Positions 11,541-22,104 of a stretch of DNA of 64,000 bases are shown here, in pieces. The translations under genes were made by a program, and so were the position numbers. How positions within the stretch are numbered: the first letter of the stretch is position 1; each line of letters starts with the position of its first letter. This DNA is from Sycobia sp. Sy_11 (Eukaryota; Arthropoda; Insecta; Hymenoptera; Epichrysomallidae): positions 619,001 to 683,000 of the forward strand of contig JACCIC010000210.1 in assembly GCA_018907035.1 (NCBI GenBank). The letters are read 5' to 3'. A model generated the notes under the pieces. The model did no database searches, was not told the DNA's origin, and saw only the letters and a program-made list of their open reading frames with translations.

Positions 11541-12300
11541 AATTAATAAATATTTTTATCGGTATTACAGTCTTTATAATATAATATATTAGCTAAAATA
11601 ATGACAGTCATACGGTTCTTGTTTATGTTCATTCCCGTAGAATATGAAAAAAACTTATTACTACATTAGATTTAGATATTTGTACTAAAGATCTAAAAGC
11701 TAATATGCGTGAAACAAAAAGATGAAACAAAAACGTGGATCTACAAGTGAGCGACGTAGAAAAGAGGAACGATATCAGTCAATATTAAAATCACCTAACA
11801 GAATCAAATAATCGTTGAGAGTATTAAATTAAAAGTAGCCTTTTCAATATCTTTTCAGAAACCTGCTTTCGGGAGACTATATAACTACTTTTAGGAGACG
11901 AACTTAGTTTTTGACCTTCACGTTCAGTTCGCGATATAAGTAGTACGAAAAGTCAGATGTGTCGCAGAAAATCAGAAAATTAAAAATAAGAATAAAATAA
12001 AATTAATAATAAAATGAAAATAGAATTAAAAATAAAATAATAAATAAAATAAAATAAAAATAATAAAAGCAATATTCTACTTCCTCCAACACATTAAATT
12101 TAGAATTACCTTAGTATCCAACGTTTCGAACTGCTACGTTTCATCCTCAAGAACTAAACTAAATTGAAAAACTTAGTATGCTACTTTATATACACCAACC
12201 CTCTCTAAATTTATTAGTATAACATTCATAGGAGCCCTTTCTTAACTCAAATCTGAAATATTAATTTTATATTAATAATGATGATAAGTATTGTCTAATT
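11541..12300 (-). mobile_element. PLE copy 1: terminal arm
   Basis: 3' (minus sense) terminal region of the Penelope-like element whose polymerase follows at 12300-13310. It shares with the arms at 21601 and 61242 the blocks ATCGGTATTACAGTC, TATATTAGCTAAAATAATGA, a decayed GACAGTC...GACTGTC palindrome, TTCATTCCCGTAGA(A), a long AAAATAAAAT tract and the hammerhead-like core at 12116-12155. Arms of this sort take the place of LTRs in PLEs. Confidence 0.75.
12116..12155 (-). ncRNA. hammerhead-ribozyme-like core (PLE copy 1)
   Basis: Minus strand: GTTCTTGAGGATGAAACGTA then GCAGTTCGAAACGTTGGATA. The order is UGAGGA, stem II halves GAAAC and GTTC around GTAGC, then GAAAC, GTT and a stem I strand. 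Compared with the copy at 21901, stem II is partly mismatched, so activity is doubtful. Confidence 0.45.
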
Positions 12301-12709
12301 TACTTGACTCGTAACATTAAATTTACATTATTGGGATTCTTCAAAATATGAACATTTTCAAGAGCTTGTATTTTATATTTATTTTTAATATCTTGTTCCA
12401 AAATGTTCACATTTTCAAAATCGAAAGAATGTAATAAGTTTAAACTATGTTCTTCTAGCCTGCACGTACCATTCATGCTTCGTAAGTTACGTTGACGTTT
12501 ATATATTCTTTGTTTTAGGTATCTTACCGTTTGTCCAATATAATATTTGTTACAATCTTTACAATTTATTTTGTATACCACTCCTGTTTGTAAACATTCA
12601 TCATCCTTATCTTTACAATTATTAATTAACATTCTAATATTATTATTGTTTCTAAAGTAAACTTGAATATTATGCTTTTTCAATGCATTTATAAATCTTT
12701 CGGATAATC
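12300..12709 (-). pseudogene. PLE GIY-YIG endonuclease domain
   Basis: C-terminal part of a Penelope-like polymerase. GVVYKINCKDCNKYYIGQT followed by RYLKQRIYKRQRNLRS is the GIY-YIG nuclease signature with the spaced Cys pair typical of PLEs; the nuclease nicks the target so that reverse transcription can prime there. Downstream come HSLNLLHSFDFENVNILEQD and ILKNPNNVNLML, the usual C-terminal end. An in-frame TAA at about 12709 separates it from the thumb segment upstream, but the nuclease frame itself (starting at Met 12683) is intact. Confidence 0.85.
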
Positions 12710-13310
12710 CTTATACATATGGTAATACCACGATTTTAGTATTATTATCCGTCTTTTCTATATTACGTTCTCTAGTGTTATTATAAATTTGATCCACTCT
12801 CTCTACAATAATTTTATCTATAAAGAGTATTGGATAATCATTGTTAATGAATATCTCCTTAACTAATTTTAAATTATCTTTTCTAAAATCTTTGTGTGAT
12901 AATTTGATTGCTCTGTGGATGACTCCCCTTACAGTACCTATCTTGTTTCCGAATAGATGGTGTGAGTTAAATTTTAACAACATACCTGACTATGTAGATT
13001 TCCTGTACCAATTTAATTTTACTCTGTTATTACTAAATCTAATAACATAGATTTCCAAAAAACTTAATTTGTTGTCTAATTCAAATTCCTCTGTACATTT
13101 AATTCTATCATGGATGGAATTAAAAATATCCATCATTTCTTCTACACATCTTTAATAAAATTGTAAAGATGTCATCAACAAATTTTTTAGCGATAATTGG
13201 TTCAAAATTCAACTTATTTAATGCCATATTTTCTAATTTTTTCATTACCAAATTACCAATCACCGTTGATAAAGGTGATCCCATTGGAGAGCCACATTGT
13301 CGTTCCATTT
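12710..13310 (-). pseudogene. PLE reverse transcriptase, 5'-truncated
   Basis: 13308-13120 reads CGSPMGSPLSTVIGNLVMKK and FVDDIFTI (catalytic Asp-Asp in the PLE form), then breaks. 12983-12711 resumes with SHHLFGNKIGTVRGVIHRAI and SHKDFRKDNLKLV, the PLE thumb/linker, ending LPYV before a stop. The N-terminal half of the RT, including the first catalytic Asp, is absent, as expected for a 5'-truncated insertion. Same family as 62022-63302 but diverged. Confidence 0.8.
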
Positions 13311-13600
13311 TCGCATTTTAAAAATTTAAAAGTAATTTCATCAATGTAAGATTTAGTTTTCTAACTATTATTATTGATATTATAATTATTATTGATATTA
13401 TAATTTATTATAATAAAAATTATTATTATTATTCTTTTAAATAAATATTCGAGAGAATTAAGTCACATATTATTGTTTAAAGAATGTGCCGAAATTATTA
13501 TAGTAATACGAGCGTCCTGAAGGGTAAAATCACAAATTAGCATCATAATTATTATAATTATAATACGACTATTATTAGTGTATTATTGCAAAATTATTAT
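13311..13600. other. AT-rich spacer
   Basis: TTATTAT-rich; one GC-richer island near 13500-13530 without a frame. Confidence 0.6.
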
Positions 13601-13625
13601 TAGTGTTTTTCGGCGGCTTGATATG

Positions 13626-13712
13626 AAATTAGTCGAACGGCGGCATAAACACCTGATCGACTAATTTTTCGTGTATAAAAGGGGGAGTTCTCCACCTCAA
13701 AAGCAGTTCTCT
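13626..13712 (+). promoter_or_regulatory. TATA promoter with upstream 11-bp inverted repeat
   Basis: AAATTAGTCGA (13626-13636) and its exact complement TCGACTAATTT (13657-13667) lie just upstream of TATAAAAG (13674-13681). About 30 bp after the TATA box is GCAGTTCT (about 13703), a reasonable insect initiator. The arrangement looks like an LTR or small-gene core promoter firing into the tandem array at 13760-14150. Confidence 0.5.
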
Positions 13713-13759
13713 GAGCGATACGGCCGAAACAAGCTCCCTAAAGCTATCTAGACTCCAGA

Positions 13760-14150
13760 GCTCTAGTAAATCCTGCGCATTCGAAAATCCTGAATAGTAG
13801 AGTCGCCTTTGCGTATCGCTCCGTGAAAGACCAGCAGGCTCTACTATCCCAATCGAATCCTAGTGAAGTTTGACCCTGCTTACGTGGGGTTTCATTTATG
13901 ATCAGCGATTTCACTAAATTCTTCCGCATTTCCTGGTGAGACTTGGTCTTGGTTGTGCGGCACTCCGTTAAAGACCCGCAGCTTCACCAAAAACCTTTCC
14001 TGTAAGCTAGTAAGGCTTGATGTCGGTTGCGTGGCGCTCCCTTAAAGACCAGCGACTTTACTATTCTTCTAGGGACTTGATGCTGAATGCGTGGCGCTTC
14101 GTTAAAGCTTAGTGGTCTCACTCCTAGTCCCGAAGGAAGTTATGATCCTA
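13760..14150 (+). repeat. diverged ~60-75 bp tandem array
   Basis: Units start near 13811, 13881, 13954, 14029 and 14089. The shared core is GCGTGGCGCTCCGTTAAAGA, then a C(A/C)GCG or CAGCAG segment, a CT(T/C)(T/C)AC block and a spacer with CTAGTGAAG/CTTGATG; a partial unit precedes at about 13760. Within several units the core can fold (for example TAAAG with CTTTA). No protein frame spans the array. It may be the body of an LTR, with AATAAAG near 14438 as a poly(A) signal. Confidence 0.6.
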
Positions 14151-14523
14151 GGTGTTTGACGTTTTTACGGGCTTTGACGTATTTTAGTGCTTGCGAAAAG
14201 AACTTAGTGGCGGGTTGAGCGACCAGGGGCCGAGGTGGGTTGAGACGGAACCACGAAGTAACAAGCACCGAGCAACCATCAGATACTTCGTTATCGACCA
14301 ACAGGCTTCGTTCATTCTCCACACGTCCCCCAGCCCCAGTAAAAGTATATCTATACTGCGTGAGATTAGTATAATAAGTACGTATAAATATGAGTAGTAA
14401 ATACCGTTTAAAATAAGAAGCGTGCGGAATATAGTTTAATAAAGTATAGTATAATATTTAACATAAGAAATCTGTCTTGTTTTGTCTTATCATTGTGTTA
14501 TTGTAGTATTTTGTGTAGATTTT

Positions 14524-14526
<3 letters not shown>

Positions 14527-14577
<51 letters not shown>

Positions 14578-14580
14578 TGT
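14527..14580. repeat. (TA)n microsatellite
   Basis: About 24 TA units with one G interruption at the right end. Confidence 0.95.
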
Positions 14581-14589
14581 TATTCTTTA

Positions 14590-16190
14590 CATAAATGTAT
14601 CCGAGTATCGTGATTTTTTCCGATTTTACCGAAAACTCCCTTTCCTTTCAAACTGATCCTGGCGCTACCGCGTAAGCTATTCCGAGGGGAAAAGGGAATT
14701 GTTACAATGTTACAAAAATTTATATTTTATTAGCGCTTTTTTATAATAAACTTTCAACCCATTGGTACACGCAACAAATATGCAATTTACATTGTAAATG
14801 CATTATATGGGAATCGCGATTGATGGCAAGCTGAAGGGATATAAATTTCGAAGAAACTGTAAAATGCTCGAAACATCAAAAACCTCCAAATCCTTTTTTT
14901 TCTCAATTTGATCTCATCGCTCGGACTCTACACAACGCAGGTCAGGTCAGAGCCTGCAAAACCCGGATTATGTTATAGCACATCATAAATTTTTTGCCTG
15001 CTTTAAGTCAATACTTTTTGTACTGATGCCACTGCGGTACATCTGGCTTAGCCTGTGCGTTCATGCGCTCTCGTGTATCACATTGTTCACCTAGCCATCT
15101 GTCCTTTTCGACTGCCACATCCGATTGCCACAGTAATAATGCAATCTAACAACTAAAAATTTTTCGTACCATCGGCCTATTACTTGTGTTCTTCTAAAAG
15201 CGTCTATCTTCCTGAGTTCTATCTTCACTGAGTTTCAACGGACATTATTCGTGGTTCTACCAATTTTACATGGGCTCAACAATTTCTATTCATCTCTTCT
15301 ATAAGGGCGCAACTGCATCGAAATCAAGATGTCAGCCATGAGCATTTCGATAATACAGAATATATATGGATAGATATAATACGAAGAAGATTACATATAA
15401 AGTTAATATATAATATAATATTTAGCGTAAAAAAAGAGCGAGGATTATTTTGCATAAAAGGAAGAAACAGTTTTGAATTATGTATGCATTAGTATTAACA
15501 ACCTTGGTCATCGTGTAATAATATGTTATTCATATGTGATCTGGAATTTTTTTCATCAGTACATTATAAACTTTTATTAGCTTTGGCAGACGAAATTTAT
15601 ATTAAATATAAAAAGATTATACACATACCAGCAAACTAATTAGACGTGATTACTTTGAAGATCGTTTCATTGCTTTCTTTTGCAAGAAAAAAATTTCATC
15701 TATTTCGCTTTCAATTTAATTTTAGCTGAATCATCTAAATCTTGATAATTGAATACATTTGTTGAATTTGCGAATTTTTTCTATGTATATATTGTATTGA
15801 AAATTGTATTTATGTTGGTTTTTGCGAATTAAGTTAATAGACATTTAACAACAGTAATTAACAAAAGTAATGAAAGTGAGATAAATAACAAATTTAATAG
15901 CTATTCAAAGAAAAGTGGTAATACTTTTGGAGCTTTCTCTCAGAGATGACAGAATTAAGACTCCAAAAAGTTTACTACTGAAAAACTCAAAGTAAAACAA
16001 AAATTTATTAACACAAAATATAAATAAAAATAAAATAAAATACACTACAAATGAATCTGTTGTAGATTTGACGCATTTCTTTCTTCGCATGCCTCTTCTT
16101 GAAATAATAATTATCCATTATGAATGTTATGATTAGGGAATATTGATATTATAATAATAATTCATTGTGGAAGATCAATATTTGTTTCTA
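14590..16190. other. unannotated spacer
   Basis: AT-rich with a somewhat more mixed stretch at 14630-15330. Read on both strands, I see no transposon, RNA or protein signature. Confidence 0.5.
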
Positions 16191-16193
<3 letters not shown>

Positions 16194-16235
<42 letters not shown>

Positions 16236-16253
16236 TAGAGAGAAGCTCAGGAC
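16194..16253 (+). repeat. (AG)n microsatellite
   Basis: About 60 bp of GA units with two substitutions. A short CT-rich tract at 16415-16442 lies opposite, so the two could fold back. Confidence 0.9.
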
Positions 16254-16779
16254 GTCACCCCTACTGAGAAGGTCCTCCTCTGGACTAGGACTTACCTCTC
16301 CCTCATCAGAACCCCAAAACTCAGATAACTGATTGGCCGGCAAAATAGGCTAGGTGTCATTACAAAAATCAGAAGTTTTTCAAGCAAGATATCATATCAG
16401 AAAGAAGCAATCTCTCTGTTTCTCTCTTTCTCTCCCTCTCTCTGGATCATGGTATTAAGAAACAAAAAAGCATAATAAAAGTAAATTTTTAAATCATTAT
16501 TTATTCATCTCTTTTTCTTTTTCTAGACTCTAAAATTAAATGTAAATCCTACCGGAGAAGTGAGTGGTACTCCAAATGAGAGAACAAAACATGGCTCATT
16601 TTCTTACCCTGAATACTATTCAATTTTTATAAAGTACTCGGAACAATTGGTCTAGTCGACCAGGAATCTATCTCCTTTTCATTGACAAGCACTTGCAGGC
16701 CAAAGAGAACGCTTGGATCTTTCTTGTAGATAAGCTCACGATGCTTTCTATTGAATATATGAAGAAGAGTAAGGAATCG

Positions 16780-17165
16780 AACAGGAGAGCAAGGTGTCTC
16801 CGCCTATTCAGGACCTATTAGAGAAAGCAGATTTGAGTAAGTATCACGTGTCCTTTGATAACTTTTTCTATAATCCCGACCTAATAATACATTGGAAGAA
16901 GAATGTTTTATCATCAACAGGCACTGTCCGACAAATTCCTGTGAAAGAAATGTTCGAAATATCAAAAAAAAACCTGACAGAGGAACCATTATTTCAAAGC
17001 ATAAATGAAATTCAGGGTTGAATTTCATTACGGTAATGGATTCCAAACACATATCAATTTCTTTTCCCTCATTCTTTTTTCATGTACAATCAACACATGG
17101 GTAGTGTCGATCTCCACGATGAACACTGTAACGTTCTTTTATACGACTTATTCATTAAATTTTTA
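16780..17165 (+). pseudogene. piggyBac-type transposase fragment
   Basis: The frame from 16794 reads IQDLLEKADLSKYHVSFDNF then FYNPDLI and SSTGTVRQIPVKEM; FDNFF carries a catalytic Asp of the DDE domain and GTVR is the usual motif after it. After a stop at 17021 the frame shifts: TVMDSKHIS, then YNQHMGSVDLHDEHCN at about 17085-17132, the conserved YNxxMGGVDxxD block. Piggybac transposases cut and paste at TTAA. Everything N-terminal and the C-terminal Cys-rich domain are missing, and two frameshifts occur in T-runs. Confidence 0.75.
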
Positions 17166-17174
17166 TAAATTATT

Positions 17175-18900
17175 TTATAAGTTATATAACTTATTCAATA
17201 AAAGTTTACAATAAATTCCATCCGGATGAAAAGAAAGGTTCCAAACATATTGTTTAAGAAGTTTGTGAATGTTATATTCAGAAGCTATCATCAGTACGTA
17301 TTCCCAGGAAAAAAAGAAGCCAGAAAATTTTTCGGAACGCATCATGAAACAAGGAGGTATGAAAAAATGCGGGATAGGTACGTGTTCGACGAGAACTGAA
17401 TGGTTCTGTACAAAATGTTGAAAAATAAAGATGATCATGGCAATGGGCCATAATTGGGTTAATAACTTGGAAACTTATGAAAACATTTAATACTTTGCGC
17501 ATTTTTAATCGTTGTTTTCTACTAACAAATTGAACTCTGACAAAAAAACGATGTAATGTAGAATCGATATCCACATTCAGTTTTGTAAAATTACGAAATT
17601 TTGGGTTATTTATTTAAATAATTTGTTACTATCAATTGTAATAGACAAAAGATGGCACAGTTCGTTTCTCGATATCTCCGCCAGATTGTGCCTGGTTTTT
17701 AATGGGTTAACTATAAAAAAGGTCGATTCTATGGGGCTGTGTATATGGCTCATCGAGGGCCTGTTTTCATCAATAGGTTTTTTTTTTTAGTTGAAAACGT
17801 AAATTTTGCTCAAATCTTCCTGGATTTGATTTCCAGCATAGATATGGTTTTTCTAAATAATATGCAATTTTCAGAATCAAGAAATTCAATTCGTTTCTAT
17901 CCTTTTTAGGTCAAACGAAAATCTGCATGTATGATACATCTATGCAGCGTATCAGCTGTCAGTTGTTACTGCTCAATGACACAGGCTTGGGGACTAAATT
18001 TTAAAGCAACATCTTCCTATACTTTCATCTCATTCCACGAGTGATACAGGGACATTTGCCACTAACTTTCTTAAGGTAGTGAGCTGAACTACAGGTAGAA
18101 GGAACATCAATAAACCGTTCAGGGCTTCATATACATATGAATAATACAAGTATATATAAGAAATAGATAGATATGACATGTAAATAATATATTGGCTTGA
18201 TAGCAATAAAAAAGAATATTTATAATATTTATAATATGAATATAAGCACAATATTTTAAACATAAAATAGATTTGAACATGCAATATAAATAGGCAATTC
18301 AAGGTTATATTATTCATACATGCATTATAAATTACATTTGATAAATACTCAGTTATAAATTGAGTCTTACTCATATTTGTACATAGAAGTAGAATAGCTT
18401 TTTGCAAAAGATATTAAGAAATATCTTTTGCAGAACAGTACACAAAATAAACTATAGTTCCCAGTCCATCGCATGAATTAAAATTAATTAAATACAGGGT
18501 GAATATATACGAATGTGTTTTTAATAGACATTGAATAATTTTATATATTTTTATTAACCAAACTGCTTTATTTTATCAAATAAAATTAAATTTACTACAA
18601 CATATGTTATAATCTACTATCTATACGAATTCATAAATTTGAATATTTGAAACTTCTATCGGTAAGTCTATTTAAATTACGAAACAAAGAAGATGACTTC
18701 AGTAATATTTATTGACCTAAAGATTTTTAAATATGCATGAATTTTTAACATATATTTCGTTATACTGTCATTTATATAATAACTTATTATCAATAAATTA
18801 ATTCACAGTATTCTTCTTAAATACTTGTATTTCACTATCTTCTTTGATGTAACCTTTGCTTAATAGACAATAACATTAACATTTAACAATATCACGATTA
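17175..18900. other. unannotated AT-rich stretch
   Basis: May include untranslated piggyBac sequence at its left end. Frames present are short and compositionally biased; none shows a family motif. Confidence 0.5.
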
Positions 18901-18970
18901 CCAGCGCCGTATTTAAATTTGGAAGGGCCCCTGGCACCATCGATGTGGGGGCTCTTCAGTGAGGGTTTTA
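18901..18970. mobile_element. possible hAT-like terminal sequence
   Basis: CCAGCGCCGTATTTAAATTT followed by a GGGCCCCTGG block resembles the CAG-G-CGTA ... GGGCCC ends of insect hAT-type non-autonomous elements. The opposite end was not found, so this is a weak call. Confidence 0.25.
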
Positions 18971-19159
18971 AAATCACAAACGAAACAATTTTTGTAATAT
19001 AATTTTTATGATATATATAAATGAATTTATTTATCTACACGTATAGTTTTTTAATAAATAACTAACTAAATATATATTTATTGAGTAGACAATTCAGTAA
19101 AATAATAAAAATAATTCCAAAAAGCATTTTCGTGCTTTATATTAGCAAATTTGCTTAAA

Positions 19160-19365
19160 TAAAAATTAATAAATATTTTTTCATTGTTCTTACAGTCCAA
19201 TCAAATCAATCTAAAAAATACGCAATAATATCAACACATATCCACATCAACATCAATACATCAATACATAAAAATAATAAAAAATAAAAAATAAAAATAA
19301 AAATTAAAAACATCCACCATTTCATCCCCAAAAACTTCTGGAACAAGATAAAATTTTAATTCTGT
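19160..19365 (-). mobile_element. PLE copy 2: left outer arm plus inverted RT scrap
   Basis: TTAATAAATATTTTTTCATT, CTTACAGTCCAATCAAATCA and ATACGCAATAATATCAAC recur in inverted orientation at about 20800-20920, forming the outer inverted repeat of this unit. Next to it, 19311-19355 (CATCCACCATTTCATCC, AAAACTTCTGG) matches the minus-sense RT region at 62605-62640. It is therefore opposite in orientation to the coding relic that starts at 19365. Confidence 0.7.
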
Positions 19366-20032
19366 ACATGACAGAATTAAATTTACGAGAGAGGTTGAGG
19401 TTAATAATCAGTTAAGTTTTCTGGATATTAATGTCATTAAATGTAGTAATAATATGGTGAAACTTAATTGGTACAGAAAGCCTACTTGGTCCGGTAGGTT
19501 TTTAGATTGTAATTCACATCACCAATTCGGAAACAAGATTGGAGCATTAAAGGGTGTCATTGACAGAGCAATAAAATTATCACATTAAGATTTTAGACAT
19601 AATAATTTATAGATAGTAAGAGAAACTTTCATTAATAATGGTTATCCAATTAAATTTATTAATAGATTAATTGCTAAGAGATTGACATTTATAATACCGA
19701 AAATAGACATAATGCAGGAGATGATGTTAAGAGGAGCAAATTTGTTGTCTTACCATATGTTGGAGGATTATATGGAAGAATTAAAAGAAATTTTCGGAAA
19801 TATAACATTCAAATTTTCTTTAAAAATAGCAATAATTTTAGTAGACCGTTTAATAATTACAAAGATAAGGATGATTTATGTTTAAAATCAGGAGTTGTTT
19901 ACAAGATTAATTGCATGGACTGTAATAAATACTATATTGGACAAACAAGTAGATATTTAAAAAAGAGAATTTATGAACATAAATATAGGTTGTGTAGCTC
20001 ACATATTACTTCCGGTTTAAATGAGCATTGAT
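19365..20032 (+). pseudogene. PLE copy 2: RT thumb and GIY-YIG domain
   Basis: Plus-sense relic of the same polymerase as 62022-63302. It reads FTREVEVNNQLSFLDINVIK and KLNWYRKPTWSGRFLD, then SHHQFGNKIGALKGVI, with stops at H-stop-DFRHNN and after NNL. One frameshift near 19680 puts the middle in another frame, and VVYKINCMDCNKYYIGQTS then RYLKKRIYEHKYRLC ends at GLNEH-stop. The RT palm with the catalytic Asp residues is absent. Cys pair and GIY-YIG motif are preserved. Confidence 0.8.
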
Positions 20033-20154
20033 TAAATTAATAAATATTTTTTTATTCAATTTAAAAATATTCAATTTAAAAATTCAATTTAAAAATAAAA
20101 TAAAAATAAAAAATAAAAATAAATTAAAAAAAATAAAATAAAAATTAAATTAAA

Positions 20155-20320
20155 ATTATAATGACAGTAAAACTGTCCTTGTTTACATTCACTCCCGTAA
20201 ACTAATCTGAAAATAAAATATTAGCTGAAAAAATTCTTTGTTAGTAAAGTGCAGTCTGACTGTCCCCAGCACCCGTACCGAGCTCGTTACAGCTCCTCAT
20301 CAGGGACTTTAAATAACATA
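20155..20320 (-). mobile_element. PLE copy 2: inner arm, minus orientation
   Basis: Matches the arm at 61470-61650: a degraded palindrome at 20164, TTCACTCCCGTAAACTAATC, AAAATATTAGCTGAAAAAAT, GTGCAGTCTGACTGTCCCC, then half of the hammerhead core (GAGCTCGTTACAGCTCCTCA). The GAAACGTTGGAC half is lost. Confidence 0.7.
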
Positions 20321-20454
20321 AAAAAAAAATATTATTAATGACAAAGAGACAGATAATTTAAAAATATAATAATTATTATAACACAATACAGAAATACGTT
20401 CATTGTATACATAAACAAATTAAAAAAAAAAAAAAAAAAAAAATGGAATATTAT

Positions 20455-20637
20455 ATTGTTATAATGATCTCCCGATCAAAGAAATCATTGCGGAGGTTGA
20501 AAGTAATCTTTTTGGTTTAAATGATGAAGTGAAAAAGGAATATAGGGCATGTTTCGTTAATATCAAAAAAGAGTCCCTGATGAGGAGCCGTAGCGAGCTC
20601 GAAACGTTGGACAAGTCTTCAATTAGGTAAGGGTGTT
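20455..20637 (+). pseudogene. PLE 5'-region reading frame running through a hammerhead core
   Basis: The frame starting in the A-run gives NDLPIKEIIAEVESNLFGLN, DEVKKEYRACFVNIKKES, then continues through the ribozyme-like sequence as LMRSRSELETLDKSSIR and stops. No ATG begins this frame. It is probably part of a PLE N-terminal region read across the promoter/ribozyme block, but I have no motif to confirm it. Confidence 0.35.
20573..20612 (+). ncRNA. hammerhead-ribozyme-like core (PLE copy 2)
   Basis: GTCC then CTGATGA (20577-20583), a G, stem II GAGC/GCTC around an 8-nt loop, GAAA (20601-20604), C-GTT and GGAC (20609-20612), which pairs with the initial GTCC as stem I. This is the order of a type I hammerhead with a minimal stem III. 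Small type I hammerheads are known from Penelope-like elements. Confidence 0.6.
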
Positions 20638-20639
20638 GG

Positions 20640-20920
20640 GGACAGTCAGACTGCATTTTACTAACAATGAATTTTTTCAGCTAATATTTTATTGTCAGAT
20701 TAGTCTACGGGGGTCAATGTAAACAAGGATAGTCTGACTGTCATTATAATTTTTAATTTAATTTTTATTTTTATTTATTTTTTTTTATTATTTTTGTGTA
20801 TTGATGTATTGATGTTGATATGGATATGCGTTGATATTATTGCGTATTTTTTAGCTTGATTTGATTGGACTGTAAGACCGATGAAAAAATATTTATTAAT
20901 TTGTATATGGGCAGTTGTCA
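20640..20920 (+). mobile_element. PLE copy 2: right arm
   Basis: Inverted partner of 20155-20320 and of 19160-19280: GGGGACAGTCAGACTGCA, TCAGCTAATATTTTATTGTC, TAGTCTACGGGGGTCAATGT, the palindrome GATAGTCTGACTGTC at 20728, TTTATTTTTATT runs, then GATTTGATTGGACTGTAAGA to about 20910. Confidence 0.75.
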
Positions 20921-21600
20921 TAAGTACAATTGAATTATTTTAAATGTGCTTAATATATCATCAATATTTATATGGGGCATAATGACTATATCCATACTTA
21001 TACTAATCAAATGATTTAACCGATTTTTAGTCATGAATTGCATGCTTCTAAACATAACAGTGGTAGTATTTGCGGGTGATTATAAATTTGATTGTGTCAA
21101 TAAAACAAACACTTTAATCAACAAACACTCCTATTTTAATAATCAATGAAAACATAGCTTGTTTCGACTAATTTCAATCTCAGATTTTAGTTCGAGTAAT
21201 TGAGTTTAGCGTAGGTACAACAGCGTGATAGGGGCGAAAAACGGAGAGACACTGAACGCACTGTGACAGAGAGAATTATCCTAATAATGATCCAGAACCC
21301 AAATCTTTACTTGCAATTTTTCGAGCACATTACGGTAGAATACTTGATTCGCGGTTTCTGCCGGTGGTACAAACTTTTTGTGAATCAACTTTGATTTGGA
21401 AAAAGTAAATTAACATGATTTTTTCATTGGACTTGCTCATTCTCGCATTGATAGCCATTCCAGAATACGGGTATAAAAAATGTTTTGAAGATTAAAAAAA
21501 GCGTTGGCATAGATGCATTACATCTGGGGTGGATTATTTTGAGGGGAAGAAATACATTTAGAAAAATAAATTAGATTTAAAAATGGTACTTATGTCAACT
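20921..21600. other. unannotated spacer between PLE units
   Basis: Mixed-composition sequence with no recognised motif on either strand. Confidence 0.5.
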
Positions 21601-22095
21601 ATTCTGAATTAAATAAACAAAAACTTTTATCGGACTTACAGTCTCTACAATATAATATATTAGCTAAAATAATGATAGTCAGACTGTCCTTGTTTATATT
21701 CACCCCTGTAGAATATGAAATAAAACTCATTACTACAATAAAATATATTAAAAATTAAAAATAAAATAAAATTAATAATAAAATTAAAATAAAATTAAAA
21801 ATAAAATAATAAATAAAATAAAAATAATAAAGGCAATATTCTATGTTAGTAAAGGACAACCTGACTGCCCTTACAACCTGAAATTTAGAATCACCTTGGT
21901 GTCCGACGTTTCGAACCGCTACAGTTCATCCTCTGGAACTAAACCAAATTGGAAAACCCAGCATCCTACTTTATATACCCCATCCCCACTCTAAATTTAT
22001 TAGTATAAAATTTATAAGACCCCCTTTCTTAACTTAAATGCGAAATACAAATTTTATATGAATAAGGAAAAATAAGTGTTGTCAATAATATACTT
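21601..22095 (-). mobile_element. PLE copy 3: left inverted arm
   Basis: About 470 bp arm oriented minus: ATCGGACTTACAGTC, TATATTAGCTAAAATAATGA, palindrome at 21674-21688, TTCACCCCTGTAGAATATGA, AAAATAAAAT tract, a hammerhead-like core, then CCCATCCCCACTCTAAATTT and CCCCCTTTCTTAACTTAAAT. The same blocks return in reverse order at 22625-23085. Confidence 0.8.
21901..21940 (-). ncRNA. hammerhead-ribozyme-like core (PLE copy 3, left)
   Basis: Minus strand: GTTCCAGAGGATGAACTGTA, GCGGTTCGAAACGTCGGAC. Stem II is GAAC/GGTTC around TGTAGC or close to it; GAAACGTC then GGAC follow. The UGANGA part reads AGAGGA, a probable loss. Confidence 0.45.
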
Positions 22096-22104
22096 ATAAA
22101 TTTA

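Noticed and set aside
13808..14110. Tandem tRNA or snRNA genes
   Set aside because: Units have no A/B boxes with a cloverleaf and no CCA-side acceptor pairing.
13808..14110. CRISPR array
   Set aside because: Repeats are diverged with unequal periods and the DNA is eukaryotic.
16500..16780. N-terminal piggyBac transposase
   Set aside because: Frames here do not give the first catalytic blocks; only the part from 16780 is supported.
18030..18407. 125-residue minus frame with predicted transmembrane character
   Set aside because: Ile/Tyr/Leu-rich because the DNA is A/T-rich; no motif or codon pattern of a gene.
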